Shown here piece after piece: positions 12,963 to 24,437 of a DNA stretch of 64,000 nt. The position numbers were made by a program, and so were the translations under genes. The notes beneath the pieces are model-generated. The model was not told the DNA's origin, did no database searches, and saw nothing but the letters and a program-made list of their open reading frames with translations. Source of the stretch: Melastoma dodecandrum (taxonomy: Eukaryota; Streptophyta; Magnoliopsida; Myrtales; Melastomataceae). Location of the stretch: assembly GCA_029817715.1 (NCBI GenBank), contig JARUPY010000382.1:62001-126000 (forward strand). Direction: 5' to 3'. The stretch's first letter is position 1. Every line of letters begins with the position of its first letter.

Positions 12963-15900
12963 ATGAGCGCGGCTGCTACGGCTGCGGCAGCCGACGCTCG
13001 TAACATGGAAGGGTGGCTGTACCTGATACGCGCCAACAGGTTCGGGTTACAATATTCTAGGAGGAGGTACTTCGTGTTGACAGATCACGTCCTCAAGAGC
13101 TTCAAGTACGCCCCCGTTGACGACGACGAGGTAACTCCTTCTCGCCCATGAATCGCCATTTTCCGTCTCCTTGCTGTCGTTTGTGTTTTTTGCTTTTCTT
13201 TTGCTTTCTGTAATGCTCGTTGCCGTTTCCTTTGTTATCCGTTTGCTTTGGTTTCTGCTTTGTAGTCTAATTGTGCAGGAATTATTTGTCTTGTTGATTT
13301 ATTATGGATTTGTAATTTATATGAATATTAAATGTAGCTGGGTGTTATTTTGATCCTCTTTGAGTTGACACAGTTTGGTAGGGAAATGAATCGGCACCTA
13401 GGCAGGAATATTCTTTGGTCATGGTGAAATCAAATTCTCTGCTGATTGTTCTTCTTTCTGGGTTTGCATTGAATATCCTCTGTTTCATTATTCGGCCAAA
13501 CTTGTTAATTCATGCTGTACATTTCTCGCGTATTCATCCTGTGATTGTGTCGTGGTCGCTGTTGTTTCCCTCTTCTTGTCATGGGAACATGAACGGCTGC
13601 GTGCTTGCGACGAATATTGCTGCAATATTATTGCGAGGATTTTGTCTGACAAAGCTTCTCATTATGCAGGTACCCGCGAGAAGCGCCCTGATTGATAAAT
13701 GTTTACGAGTAACTGACAATGGGAGGGAGAGCATCCATCGAAAAGTTTGTGCTTTGTTCTGCATGCTGCATAAATCAGATACGAATATTTGTCTTCTTTT
13801 GTTTTTGAGCTTAAAGTGGTATTGTTTCTTTCGTTGGCAGGTACTCTTCACCTTCACTCTTTATAATACTGCTAACCACCATGATTGTCTTAAGGTGAGG
13901 TGGTTTTTGTGTTAAATCGATTTTCCTGTGTTGCTGAATCAGATTGATGATTTTCACGCTCTCTGATTTATCGTGCAGTTGGGTGCCAACAGCTCGGAAG
14001 AAGCAGCGAAATGGATTCAGTCATTGCAAGTTACTGCATTGAAGGTTCCATTCACTTCATAAATCTGTTTGACAAGTTCCCAATCTTGCTGAAACTTTAT
14101 GTATAAATTATTTTCAGGAAAAGCCCAATCCCGCAACAAACTTTGTCTGTTGCTCGAAGCGGCGATGGCCATCTATAAGGTAATGACCATCACAAACATG
14201 TTTAAGTTTGCGAGTAGCTTTCTTTCCAACTACTGATATATCTGCACCTCGGAATAGAGTCATTCAAAATAGATTACCTGACATTGTTACATTCTTGTCA
14301 GTATGTGCGCACCTTCAAGAAGTTCATACAACAAAAGATCGTCCGACTGGACTGTTTCGTCATCTATGCATGCAGAGGGAATGAGATCAGATGTAATTGC
14401 GCCCTCACCATGGAAAATCTTTGGCTGTCAAAATGGTAGGTCTCCTAAATTTCTTTCAGCATCTACCTTCTACTCTGTCTTAGTTCTCAACGCATTTTGC
14501 CTGTTGGTGGTAGGATTGCGTCTTTTCAGAGAATCAAATGGCTGGGATTCCCATGGAAGTGTGAGTTGCATTAATACTTGCACAGTTCAAATAAATTTTC
14601 TGATAGTGTTTCTCATTTAGTCTGATCTTCAAAAATCTAGAATTGGGATGATCATCCAGCGATCATGGCTGTTGGAGTTGTCGATGGAACCTCAGAGGAT
14701 ATTTTTCGGACTCTCATGTCACTTGGGTCCTCCCGATCCGAGTAAGATTGTGAAGACCTTTCCTCCGATTTAATTTGATCAAGGAACTAATATAGCATTA
14801 ATATTTTGCTAAAATCACATCCAGTTACCTAGTTTCGGCGTGAAACATGATGGAGACAGCATTTTGCAGGTGGGACTTCTGTTATTTTCACGGAAGTGTT
14901 ATTGAGCATATTGATGGACACACAGACATCATCCAGAAACAGTTGTACAGTGACTGGTTTCCATGGTTAGACATAGCCCTAAGTTATAAATGATGCCAGC
15001 ATGGTAGATTCTGATTGTTGTATGGTTTTACATGACACAATGTCTTCCGTAGGAAGATGAGAAGAAGAGACTTACTACTACGGCGCTATTGGAGGAGGGA
15101 GGATGATGGCACTTATGGTTTGTTTCCTAAACTTTCTAGATTCGGGGTCATCTTTATCATTTCTATTAGTGACAACTCTTTTCTTATATTTATGCAGTAA
15201 TCCTTTACCACTCTGTTTTTCACAACAAATGTCCATCTCAGAAAGGCTACACCCGCGCTTGCCTTAAAAGTAATGTACGCTTGGTGTTCGTAGCTATTGA
15301 AGTCATGTTTCAACATTGCACATAAATGCATCTATTCGTGCTCATTGAAAAGGAAGTCTCTTGATATTTCTTGTCCGTCTCGCAAAAAATAAGTATTTTG
15401 TTGGCTGATCCTTCGAACAAAGCTGAAATTTCTGAGTTCTAAATATGGTATATTAAGGTTCTCGTCAATGGATTATGTTCTCCATCCAGTTTTCTCATTC
15501 CAAGGATGATGTTAACTTTACCTCTCATACAGGTGGTGGATATGTCATTAAGCCAATTAAACAAGGGAAGCAATCGCAAGTAAAGCACATGCTTTCCATC
15601 GATTGGAAATGCTGGAAAACGTATCTTCGGCCTGCATCAGCAAGATTGATTACTATTTGCATGCTTGAACGGGTTGCAGGTGCTCCAATGACTCTACAGA
15701 TGCCCGACAGACTTCTTCTACAGTTATATAACATGTTCTGTTTCTATTTTATCTTGTGCAGCACTGAGGGAAATGTTCAAATCTAAGGCAGGCAATTTTT
15801 CTGGGGAGTTCTCATCTGGTGAATTGGTAAGAGATATTGGATTAACTCAAACCGTGTGGGAGGATGAGTCTGAAATCCCAGACCAAGAACTTCTTAGCCC

Positions 15901-16828
15901 GGTTCAGGAGAACCAGGTTTCGGAAAACGAGTCTCTTAAACAGCCCTCTGAACCTGCAAGCCTGATGGGGCTACACGATGCATCTGATGAGTTCTTTGAT
16001 GTTCCAGAACCAGTCGATTATGAACTCGAGAATGAGCGGTCAACAGACTCACAAACACAACTAATTTCACGGGTACTTGATCACCAGAATTTCTCCAGTA
16101 CAAGATCACCTAAAATTTTCCTTGTTAGATCATCTCATGGAGAATTTCTTGTTTGTAATGCTTTATGGGAAATATTACTTTGATTGATTTCTGGTTGTTT
16201 ACTCACATTGTGAAACAAGAATAGAGAATCCTTAGACGGCATGTGAATTCTATAGAAGTTCCAAAACATGTTCTGCTCACTATCTTTACACATTCAATGC
16301 CCCATTTCCTAAATTATCCTCTTCTTTATCTGTGGATTCAGAATGCCGGCCAGCCTAAAAAGACACCCGCTGCTGCCCTTGTGCAAAGGTTGCATGAACT
16401 TGCGGGTGAGTTCCATCTTTTCATTGTGATAGTATTCGCATTGGTACTTAGAATGTCAAAGGTGTCAGTTGGTCATCCAGTATTATAGAGCAAGGCTTAT
16501 TTGTCGTGTGAATCAGTTCAAAAGAAAGGCTACATGGACTTGCAAGACGCATGGGAGGGGAGCAATGAATGTGTATATGGAGCCACTCTTCATAATGACG
16601 CTGGTTGCCATACGCCTTGCAGTTGGACAATAGCCGATCCTTCTACCTTCTTAATACGGGGAAAGACTTATCTACAAGACCAGAGCAAGGTACAATTTTC
16701 ATACCATGTATTCCTGCTATTTTCTCATGAATATAGCTTACAGTTATTTCCATTGTTGGAAATTATCAAATCATGCGGTGTCGAAATTATCCGATAAAGT
16801 AAGGCGCATACAAAATTTAAATTAATTA

Positions 16829-16861
<33 letters not shown>

Positions 16862-18199
16862 CTTCTCCTGTGCTAATTTTTTAACTATCTTTGAACGGTT
16901 GTCACTCGTTGTCGTGATGAGATGGCTTTTGCTTCTCTGTGAAATGTTTTCAATTTTGAAGCAAATTCAGGCGACTACTTCCACAACTTGCCACTAATTT
17001 TGTCCTTCGCCGTATGTTTGTTTTGATATTTTCATGTTGCTTTTGATGTTTTAACATTGGAAATCTTCTTCCTTTTCAGATCAAGGGCCAAAGCACGTTG
17101 ATGCAAATGATCGGTGCGGACTGGCTGAGATCTGATAGGCGAGAAGATGATCTCGGTGGCCGTCCGGGAGGCATTGTTGAGGTTAGACTATAACTATATA
17201 CAGGTCGCTTTTATGCAAATTATTGCATGAGCAAATTGACCGACTGAATGGAGTATTATCGTGTTACAATATTCTACGCAGAAAGCTGCTTTACGGGGTG
17301 GAACGGACTTCTTTTTCATTGTAAACTTTCAGGTGACAACTTTAACTAGTTTTGCCTGCATCTTCACCTCATAATTTAATTTACTGCCTGCTAAAGCACT
17401 CGATTGGTGTCGGTCAGGTTCCGGGTTCCAATACGTACAATCTTGCGCTGTACTATGTGTTGAAAAGCCCCCTGGAAGAGCATCCATTGCTGCATAGATT
17501 TGTCAATGGGGATGATGCTTTTAGGAATTCCAGATTTAAGCTCATACCATACATATCCAAGGTCCGTGTACACATGTTTTGATCAACTATTCAGGAATCG
17601 ATTAGAAAGAAGTACCCCTTTTATGACAGATCCAGGCATTTACTCTTGCAGGGATCATGGATAGTCAAACAGAGTGTCGGGAAGAAAGCATGCCTGGTGG
17701 GTCAAGCACTTGAAACGAACTACTTCCGTGGAAAGAATTACCTCGAGGTACGACCACCTTCACTATTTCCCTGTTTTCCATATCTTAGTTGTCTTCAAAA
17801 GTGAAAATGGTCCCATGTAGCGAGAGCGACATGACTTGCTAGCTTATACTAAATTGTCTCTCGCTGCATCCCAACTCATATTGTCTTCATTACCTGGTCG
17901 TGACAATATCCTTTCAGCTCGGGATCGACGTCGGGTCCTCAACTGTAGCGAGAGGGGTTGTTAGTCTGGTTCTCGGGTACCTAAACAATCTCGTGATCGA
18001 GATGGCATTCGTGATCCAGGTAAATAATAATCCCAACCCCTCCTGCCCCTCTTTGACCGCCGAGGAAGGAGAAATAATCGTGTTACCTAACTTTGGACGA
18101 AAACAGGGGAACACTCCTGAGGAGCTACCGGAGTGTTTGATGGGAACGTGCAGGCTGAACCACCTGGACGTATCGAAAACGGTCCCCGTTGAGAAATGA
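12963..18199 (+). CDS. EDR2-like PH, START and DUF1336 (EDR2_C) protein
   Basis: Twenty-one exons: 12963-13130, 13670-13744, 13841-13894, 13979-14044, 14118-14179, 14302-14435, 14514-14560, 14641-14741, 14870-14965, 15053-15117, 15198-15269, 15533-15679, 15762-16072, 16342-16405, 16517-16689, 17080-17181, 17282-17332, 17418-17561, 17652-17747, 17918-18019 and 18107-18199, giving 740 residues. A PH domain lies near 14-125 (MEGWLYLIRANRFG, RRRYFVL). A START lipid-binding domain spans about 185-390 (VGVVDGTSED, YSDWFPW, RRYWRREDDGTY). An acidic linker follows. DUF1336 starts near 520 (PSTFLIRGKTYL, DDLGGRPGG, GKNYLELGIDVGSSTVARGV). The EDR2 family includes negative regulators of defence-associated cell death; lipid binding is inferred from the domains. 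The final intron (18020-18106) is 87 bases, in frame and without stops, so retaining it would add 29 residues. Confidence 0.92.
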
Positions 18200-20620
18200 C
18201 CGTGGGGGAGGGATCATAGAAAGCGTTGCCCCTTTCCATCGTGTACAATTAATTGCATCCGTTTCTGCATGCTTTTTTATTATTATTTTATTATTTTAAT
18301 GTGCGGAACATGCTTAATTTCTCATATTCGAGGGTGACGGTCATTGCCCCCCCCCCCAAGCAAATTCAACAAAAGAAATCTGTGTGACTTGTATGTTAAG
18401 CGAAATTAATGCATTAGTTTTAGTTAGCTGTGATTAATTATTTGTTATTATTACTAAGTTGGGGTGGGTGGTGGAAGTGAGTGGGGTTACCAATTCAGTA
18501 GAAGAAAGAATGGGGAAGCTTAGTCAGCCTGGACAACGTGCAATGTCCACCACCTCCTCCCCACTCCCCATTCTTTGGTAAAAAAAGTATTTGCCGTCAT
18601 CATCCACATGATCTCTTAGCATTTGTTAACCTATTCTGTTTACATCGAACATTCAATTGGTTTGGTTTAGTTTGGTCGCAAAAAAAAAAAAAAGAAAAGA
18701 AAACCTCCCACCAAAAGGAAGGAGGGGCGGGATCCGTTGGGGAATATGAATAGGATGGTTTGGTCACACACACACACACACACACATAGAGAAAGGCGAA
18801 AAAAAAGGATACTTCCTTCGCAAGGAAGTATGGAGTGCAACCAAAAAGTGTTTGGAACCCACTGAGTATTAAAAAAGACATGTTGAATAATGATAAACAG
18901 GGATTCAAAACTGGGAATGGAATAATAATAATAGAATGGATGAAGGAGGAGGATGGTGGGGAGTAGTGGTTTTTGTCAAAGAGGAAGGGATAGGGATTGA
19001 TACGTGTGATGATGGTTGGGGGGGTACACCTAACCATTGTGTAATCAATGCATCTCCATTTCTTCTTCTTCTTTACTATTATTTTTTAAAAAAGTATTAT
19101 TATCATCGTCGTGGTCGTCATCTTAACTGAGTCTGGTCACTGTCCAAAAAAAACTATCTTGTTTGATCCTTCCTTGTATATGGGGGATTTTGCTTTGTTT
19201 CATTAAAATTATTATACATAAGGAAAGGACACTAAGAAGAAGAAGAAGGGAGCTATCCTGTTCCTGACTTTGTCTCCCCTTTCTTTTTTTTTCTTTCTTT
19301 GGGATCGTCAATTATTTTGTACTCATCTTTTTAAAAAAAAAAAAATAAAAAAAAAGGAAACCCACTTTTTATCTTCCATTTATCTGAGAGTGGGACCTAA
19401 CGATAACAACGAACGATCCTCAGCACCGAAGAAAAGGGAAAGTTAGTGTGTGTTAAAAAATGGCAGACCAACATAAGCCACCCAGACTATGCAAATAATC
19501 GATGATGATTCTTTTCTTTTTTATTTTTTTTTTTTTAAAACAACACTAAATCCCATCGGAATTAGAACAAGATCAAATGACTTCGACGTTAAGACAATGC
19601 GAGACGATCGTGGGTGTGTGCGTGTTAGAAACACAAACAGAAAATAAAAAGTAACCATTCGCGTCGAAAACGGATCACGTTGAGAGTATTTGACATGATT
19701 ATTTACAGGGATTCGGATGTGGTCGTCGGTAAATAAAAATAGATGAATTATATTAATCAACGATACTGAAACAATGTCTTACGAATAAATCAGAAGCTTA
19801 TAGCCATGAAAAAACAATAAAGTTACTGGTGCGGATGGTGGTGACGTCGTAAACTCGTCGCTGGCGCCGTGGACTTGCGGGCTGAAGTGATGGAAATCAG
19901 CTTCTAGAGGGATGGCAGGCGGAGTTTAGTCGGAGGCAATGATGGACGTGACGAATCGAAGGCGGGGCTTGTTTGTCAGGGCTACGGTTGTTCACCCGAA
20001 CGGTGGAGTGAAGGCGGAGCTTTGGTGTCAAGGCTAAGGTTGCTCACCAAGACGATAGAGTGAAGGCGGAAATTGGTTATCAGAGCTATAATCTCAAGTG
20101 AATACCAAGAACCATTACGAGTTCACCCAGGTCAAGGTCTGGACGCCTGTTTACTAAAACTAAAGGTTGACGATCAATGCAAAATGTGTTGAGTTTGATT
20201 GTCGTGTTTGTTAAGAGACATATTTTCTCCTTTTATACTGGATTTTCGTGTGCCTGTGATGTCGAACACGTCCTCAAAATACCTTTTCGGATCGTACTCC
20301 TCCCAACTAACCCCCGCAAATCTCGGTAACAATCTGATCTCGGCGGTTATGGCTTTTATCCATATCATTTATCAATTTGAACCCGTGTAGACTTGTCAAT
20401 CACTTTCGTAGACTTAGTTTGGGCCTACGCATTCCTTTTAGTCTTAATGAGTTAATGTAGCTTTTCGTGAGCCAAAATTAATTTAAAACCAAAATAATCT
20501 ATCGTGTCTGCATGTATAATATATATATATGTAAATGAATGAATGAACACGGCCAACCTACCCCTAAATCTCATCCTCTTCTTCTTCCCTTCTTTAATCC
20601 CTCCCCCTTTCTTTCCACCC
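18200..20620. other. Intergenic region with simple repeats
   Basis: No gene recognised. It contains a poly-C run near 18349, a (CA)n microsatellite at 18764-18786, several A-rich runs around 19.3 kb, and the 52-base tandem repeat listed separately. TATATA tracts near 20520 lie about 100 bases before the GATA start codon and could hold its core promoter. Confidence 0.5.
19950..20100. repeat. 52-bp tandem repeat, about 2.5 copies
   Basis: Units beginning GTCAGGGCTACGGTTG, GTCAAGGCTAAGGTTG and ATCAGAGCTATA start at 19975, 20027 and 20079, an exact 52-base period. Each ends in a conserved GAAGGCGG block. A partial copy precedes the first unit. The copies have diverged by substitution but kept their length. 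Confidence 0.8.
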
Positions 20621-21832
20621 ATGACGAGCGGTAGGGACATCGCAGACTCTGATACCACGGACTGTGGCAGTTTCTTCGACCACGTAGACGACCTCCTCGA
20701 TGTCCCCGACGACGACGACGCGGGGTGTTCGCGGCTACCCATCCGCCTCGACACGTTCCCGTGTCCCGACTCCTTCTTCAGCAACTCGGCCGAATTATCC
20801 GTTCCTCCTGTAAGGGATATTCTTCCTTTTCCCTTTTAATTATCCAGTGTTAAGGGTGATAAATCAAGACAGGAAGTATTTCTTAAAATTAAAATGAAGT
20901 GTACGAGAAACATAAATAAAGAAAAAAAAAGTAGAGCTGAACGGGCTGATGATATGATCGTGTTTGCTCTCCTCCTTTCCATTCATTCATTCGCTTTTTT
21001 TTGTTGGTTAAAATAATGCGGACAGCTCAACAAAGTATTTTGCATTGTTTCTGGAATGAATTCATTCTTCTCTTGAATTTCTTTGGCACAGTATGACGAC
21101 ATTGTTCACCTGGAGTGGCTCTCCACTTTCGGAGAGGACCCGTTCTCCGGCGGCCTTGCCGTCTCTGACCCGCCGACGGGATCCCTGGGTGAGCAATTAC
21201 CCGATCATGGCGCATCCGGGCTCGACAGCACCAGCTCATGCTCGGCTGAGAATAGTGCCACCGTGACCGTTGGCGTCTCACATTGCGGCCGTTCTCGCAG
21301 CAAGCGTGCCTGCACGAGGACCGTCAGCTTCCGGCCTGTAATGGTGCAGCACCTGCCCGTGCCTTCAGGCACGGTGGCTTTTGCCGAATCCGAGAGCTCC
21401 GCCGAGTCCCGCCTTGTGATCAGGATCCCAAAGGGATCGGACCCCGAATGCGAGAAGAAGACGAAGAGAAGGAAGATCAAGTTCAGTCTCCTGCCGGCTA
21501 TCCCAGCCAACAGAGACGAACCGTCGCAACATGCGAGGAAGTGCCTGCATTGCGAGATTACGGAGTCCCCGCAGTGGAGGGCGGGCCCAATGGGGCCCAA
21601 GACACTATGCAACGCCTGCGGTGTGAGGTCCAAGTCGGGGAGGCTGTTCCCCGGGTACCGTCCCACGGCCAGCCCGACCTTCCTCCCGAGCGTACACTCC
21701 AATTCCCATAAGAAGGTCCTCGAGATGAGGAACAACGCGGTCGAAAGGGAAGCGATCGAGCCCATCCCTAATGCAAGAGTTGCGCAATGGAACGTGCCTG
21801 ATGGTGGAAGAGCGTTGTCATGGCCTGGTTAA
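20621..21832 (+). CDS. GATA-type zinc-finger transcription factor (subfamily I)
   Basis: Two exons (20621-20809 and 21092-21832) give 309 residues. An acidic, serine-rich N-terminal half includes the subfamily-I motif [18 protein letters not shown] basic stretch (KKTKRRKIK) precedes a single GATA finger of the plant CX2CX18CX2C type, with cysteines 214, 217, 236 and 239 and the typical [20 protein letters not shown] core followed by [11 protein letters not shown]. Such factors bind WGATAR sites in the nucleus. One normally conserved aromatic (RYKSGR) is serine here (RSKSGR). An in-frame ATG at 20543 would add 26 residues rich in Leu, Phe and Pro; I preferred 20621 because it resembles a normal start and the upstream part is not conserved in character. 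Confidence 0.92.
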
Positions 21833-24437
21833 ATCCAGTTTTTGATTAATTTTAGCGACTAAGTAGAATTATCACTATTAGTATTATTTGAGTTTTTATG
21901 TTGTTGTTAGGTTTAGGAATAGAGACGCATTAATTTAGTGTTGTCTAATTTCTTATTTGTTTTTTACTTTTGGCAAAATAGCGACTTTCGGTCCCCCAAC
22001 TTTTAAAATTATTTCTTTAACAGTTTTAAATCAATATTAAGAATATTAACGACGTGCCTCTCCAATGTTATAATAGTTTCCTACGTGGACATGCATTGTA
22101 TAGATTTTTGACCTTACCTTTTGGTCGACTTTATTCTGTTATCCGAGCTTTAAAATATTTATTTGACCTTATTAAAACGATATTAATCTCTTATTCAATT
22201 TGATGTAACTAGTTACCTCACGTGTCATAAATTAAATCAATAATTTCTTACATGGATCATTATTTTCTAGGGGGAAGAAATACAACATCTTTTAGAGGTT
22301 ATTCATCTCTTTTGGTCCTTGGTTTAGGGAATTTCTTTTAGGCCGCATACGAATAACTGGATTTCATGGAACTTTGATAAACTACAAGAGTAGGCAATAT
22401 ATAATTGACAGTAGTTGGTCGAGATAATTTGACAAGGAGGAAAATAATGGGTCACGTAGAAAATTGTTGCAATTTATAGCCTATTAAGATAGTTAATGAT
22501 AGAAAAATAATCGAATAAGTGGATAAAAAGTCGTTTTGATAAAGTCGTAATGAATTTATAATATTAATTTAACGTATAAAAGAAATAAAGCCAACTAGGA
22601 TAATTAGTGAATGGCAGCAAATCGGAAAAGTGGTTGGATTCATAATAGTGATTTAATGTCATAAAAGGAACCAAAAATAGATACTTTTTGCATTATATTA
22701 AAACATATTTAGGTTTGGGCGTAGAAAAATATCAGGATGAATGGGATGGAGTCGGTTATTAATAAGTTTGGGCCATTTGGAAAGCCCATAACTGACTGAC
22801 AGCACAACAAGACCTCCGACTAATAAGGTAATAAATAAATAAATGAGTAAAAAAAGGGGCTTTAAATCCACAAATTATTTTTTATTAAAAAAATAATAAT
22901 AATAATAAAATGAAAGACAAGCCACAAGTCAACAGCCAAACAAACACATAAACACACACACACACACAAACCACAATATGACCAGTCAATGCCATGATGC
23001 CCAAGAGTGAGTGAGCATCGTTGTGGAAACCAAGCCGATTCAACTTGTCTTTCTCTTTATCTCCCGGGCCCCTTTTTAAGTTTGTTTGTCCCTGATAGAA
23101 TGAATAAAAGAATCTATCTCTTCCTAATCAACAATACCTTTTTTCTGCAAAAATTCTTTACATGAAATGGTTTCGACCATTGCAAGCCGTCTCCTCCCAA
23201 CGAAACTCACAAAAAAACAATAAAAAAACATACTTCAATCTGGTCTTAATATCAAAAGTATGGATTCCTTCGACACCACTAAAAGTAGAAGTTAAAATTT
23301 AAATTGATAAATATTTTTTAAAACTAACCCTAAAACCGTTTCACATGCCACATTCATACATTACATGGGTGGTGGAAAAATAAAAACAGGGAAAATGTAT
23401 CGTGGGAGGGGAGGGGAGGGGAGGTGAAGTGAGGAAGTATTTGACCTTGTTGTTGTGTGTTTTTGGGGACCCCCTTTTAATTATTTGCCAAGCAAGATTA
23501 ATTAATGACCACCGCCACCCCTCCCCCCCCCCCCCAATTGCCATTAATCTCCTCAATCCTTAACTACACTGACACTGACACCGACACCATGTTGGGGGGA
23601 CTGTCAAATATCAAATTCCTGCCTCCCCCAGTATAGGGATTAGGGAAACGAAAAGAGGAAATCACCTCTGATTTGTGTTTTCTCAAGACCCTGGTAATGT
23701 TGTTGTTACCTGGGGATAGAATTGCATTGAAATAAGAATAAAACAAGGGTTGGGTTTGGGTTGAGGGGGAGGGGGGAGACCTATATTTGTCCAGAGCAAT
23801 GGAAAGAAGCAACCAACATCCATCCATCCATCATCATCAACACGCAAAGATCTCTCTCCCCTTCCAACACAAATAGAAAACAAGGAAAATATATAAATAT
23901 TTAAGGAAACCCATGTTCAGATTTCATGACAACTCTCTTCTCTTGTATTCCTTTTCTTATCTGTTGTTATGAATAATACCAACGCACACAACACATTCCC
24001 CGAACTCACTCTGCTCCGGGTTTGGTCAGTAAGAAACTGCCCACCTTCTTCTTTTCAGGTTGGTGGGTTTCTATGTATGCGAGGAATGAACGTGAAGTGA
24101 GGAGTGATGTGAACTCGCATCCAATCTCTCTATCTCTGTCTGTCACTCACTCACCATCTCTTTCATTAAACAAACTCTCTCTCTCTCTCTCATTGTCCTG
24201 TCCGAACTTTTTAGCCTGGAGAGATAACCACGCTTCCCCCCCCCCCCAACAATCCCACCTGTCGTCATAAACAACCCCCCACCCATTTGCCGATCCTTGT
24301 CCGAAAGCCCAGCAAGTTACCTTCTTTTTCGGTTTTGGGATTCTGGGTCTTGAAGCCGAGGTGGGAATTCTTCGACCCTTTTGATTTTTATGGGATTTTC
24401 TGGGGGTTGATTTTGTGTTTTTTCCCCCTCTGATGTG
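21833..24437. other. Intergenic region and ARF promoter/leader
   Basis: No gene recognised. It is AT-rich from 21.9 to 23.4 kb, with ATAA triplet runs near 22.9 kb, (CA)n near 22955, GGGGA repeats near 23410, a poly-C run near 23527 and CT-rich leader-like sequence at 24.13-24.19 kb. The final 150 bases before 24438 look like a 5' leader. Confidence 0.5.

Noticed and set aside
21205..21765. 186-codon minus-strand frame
   Set aside because: It is the antisense shadow of the GATA second exon, which is GC-rich and therefore open on both strands.
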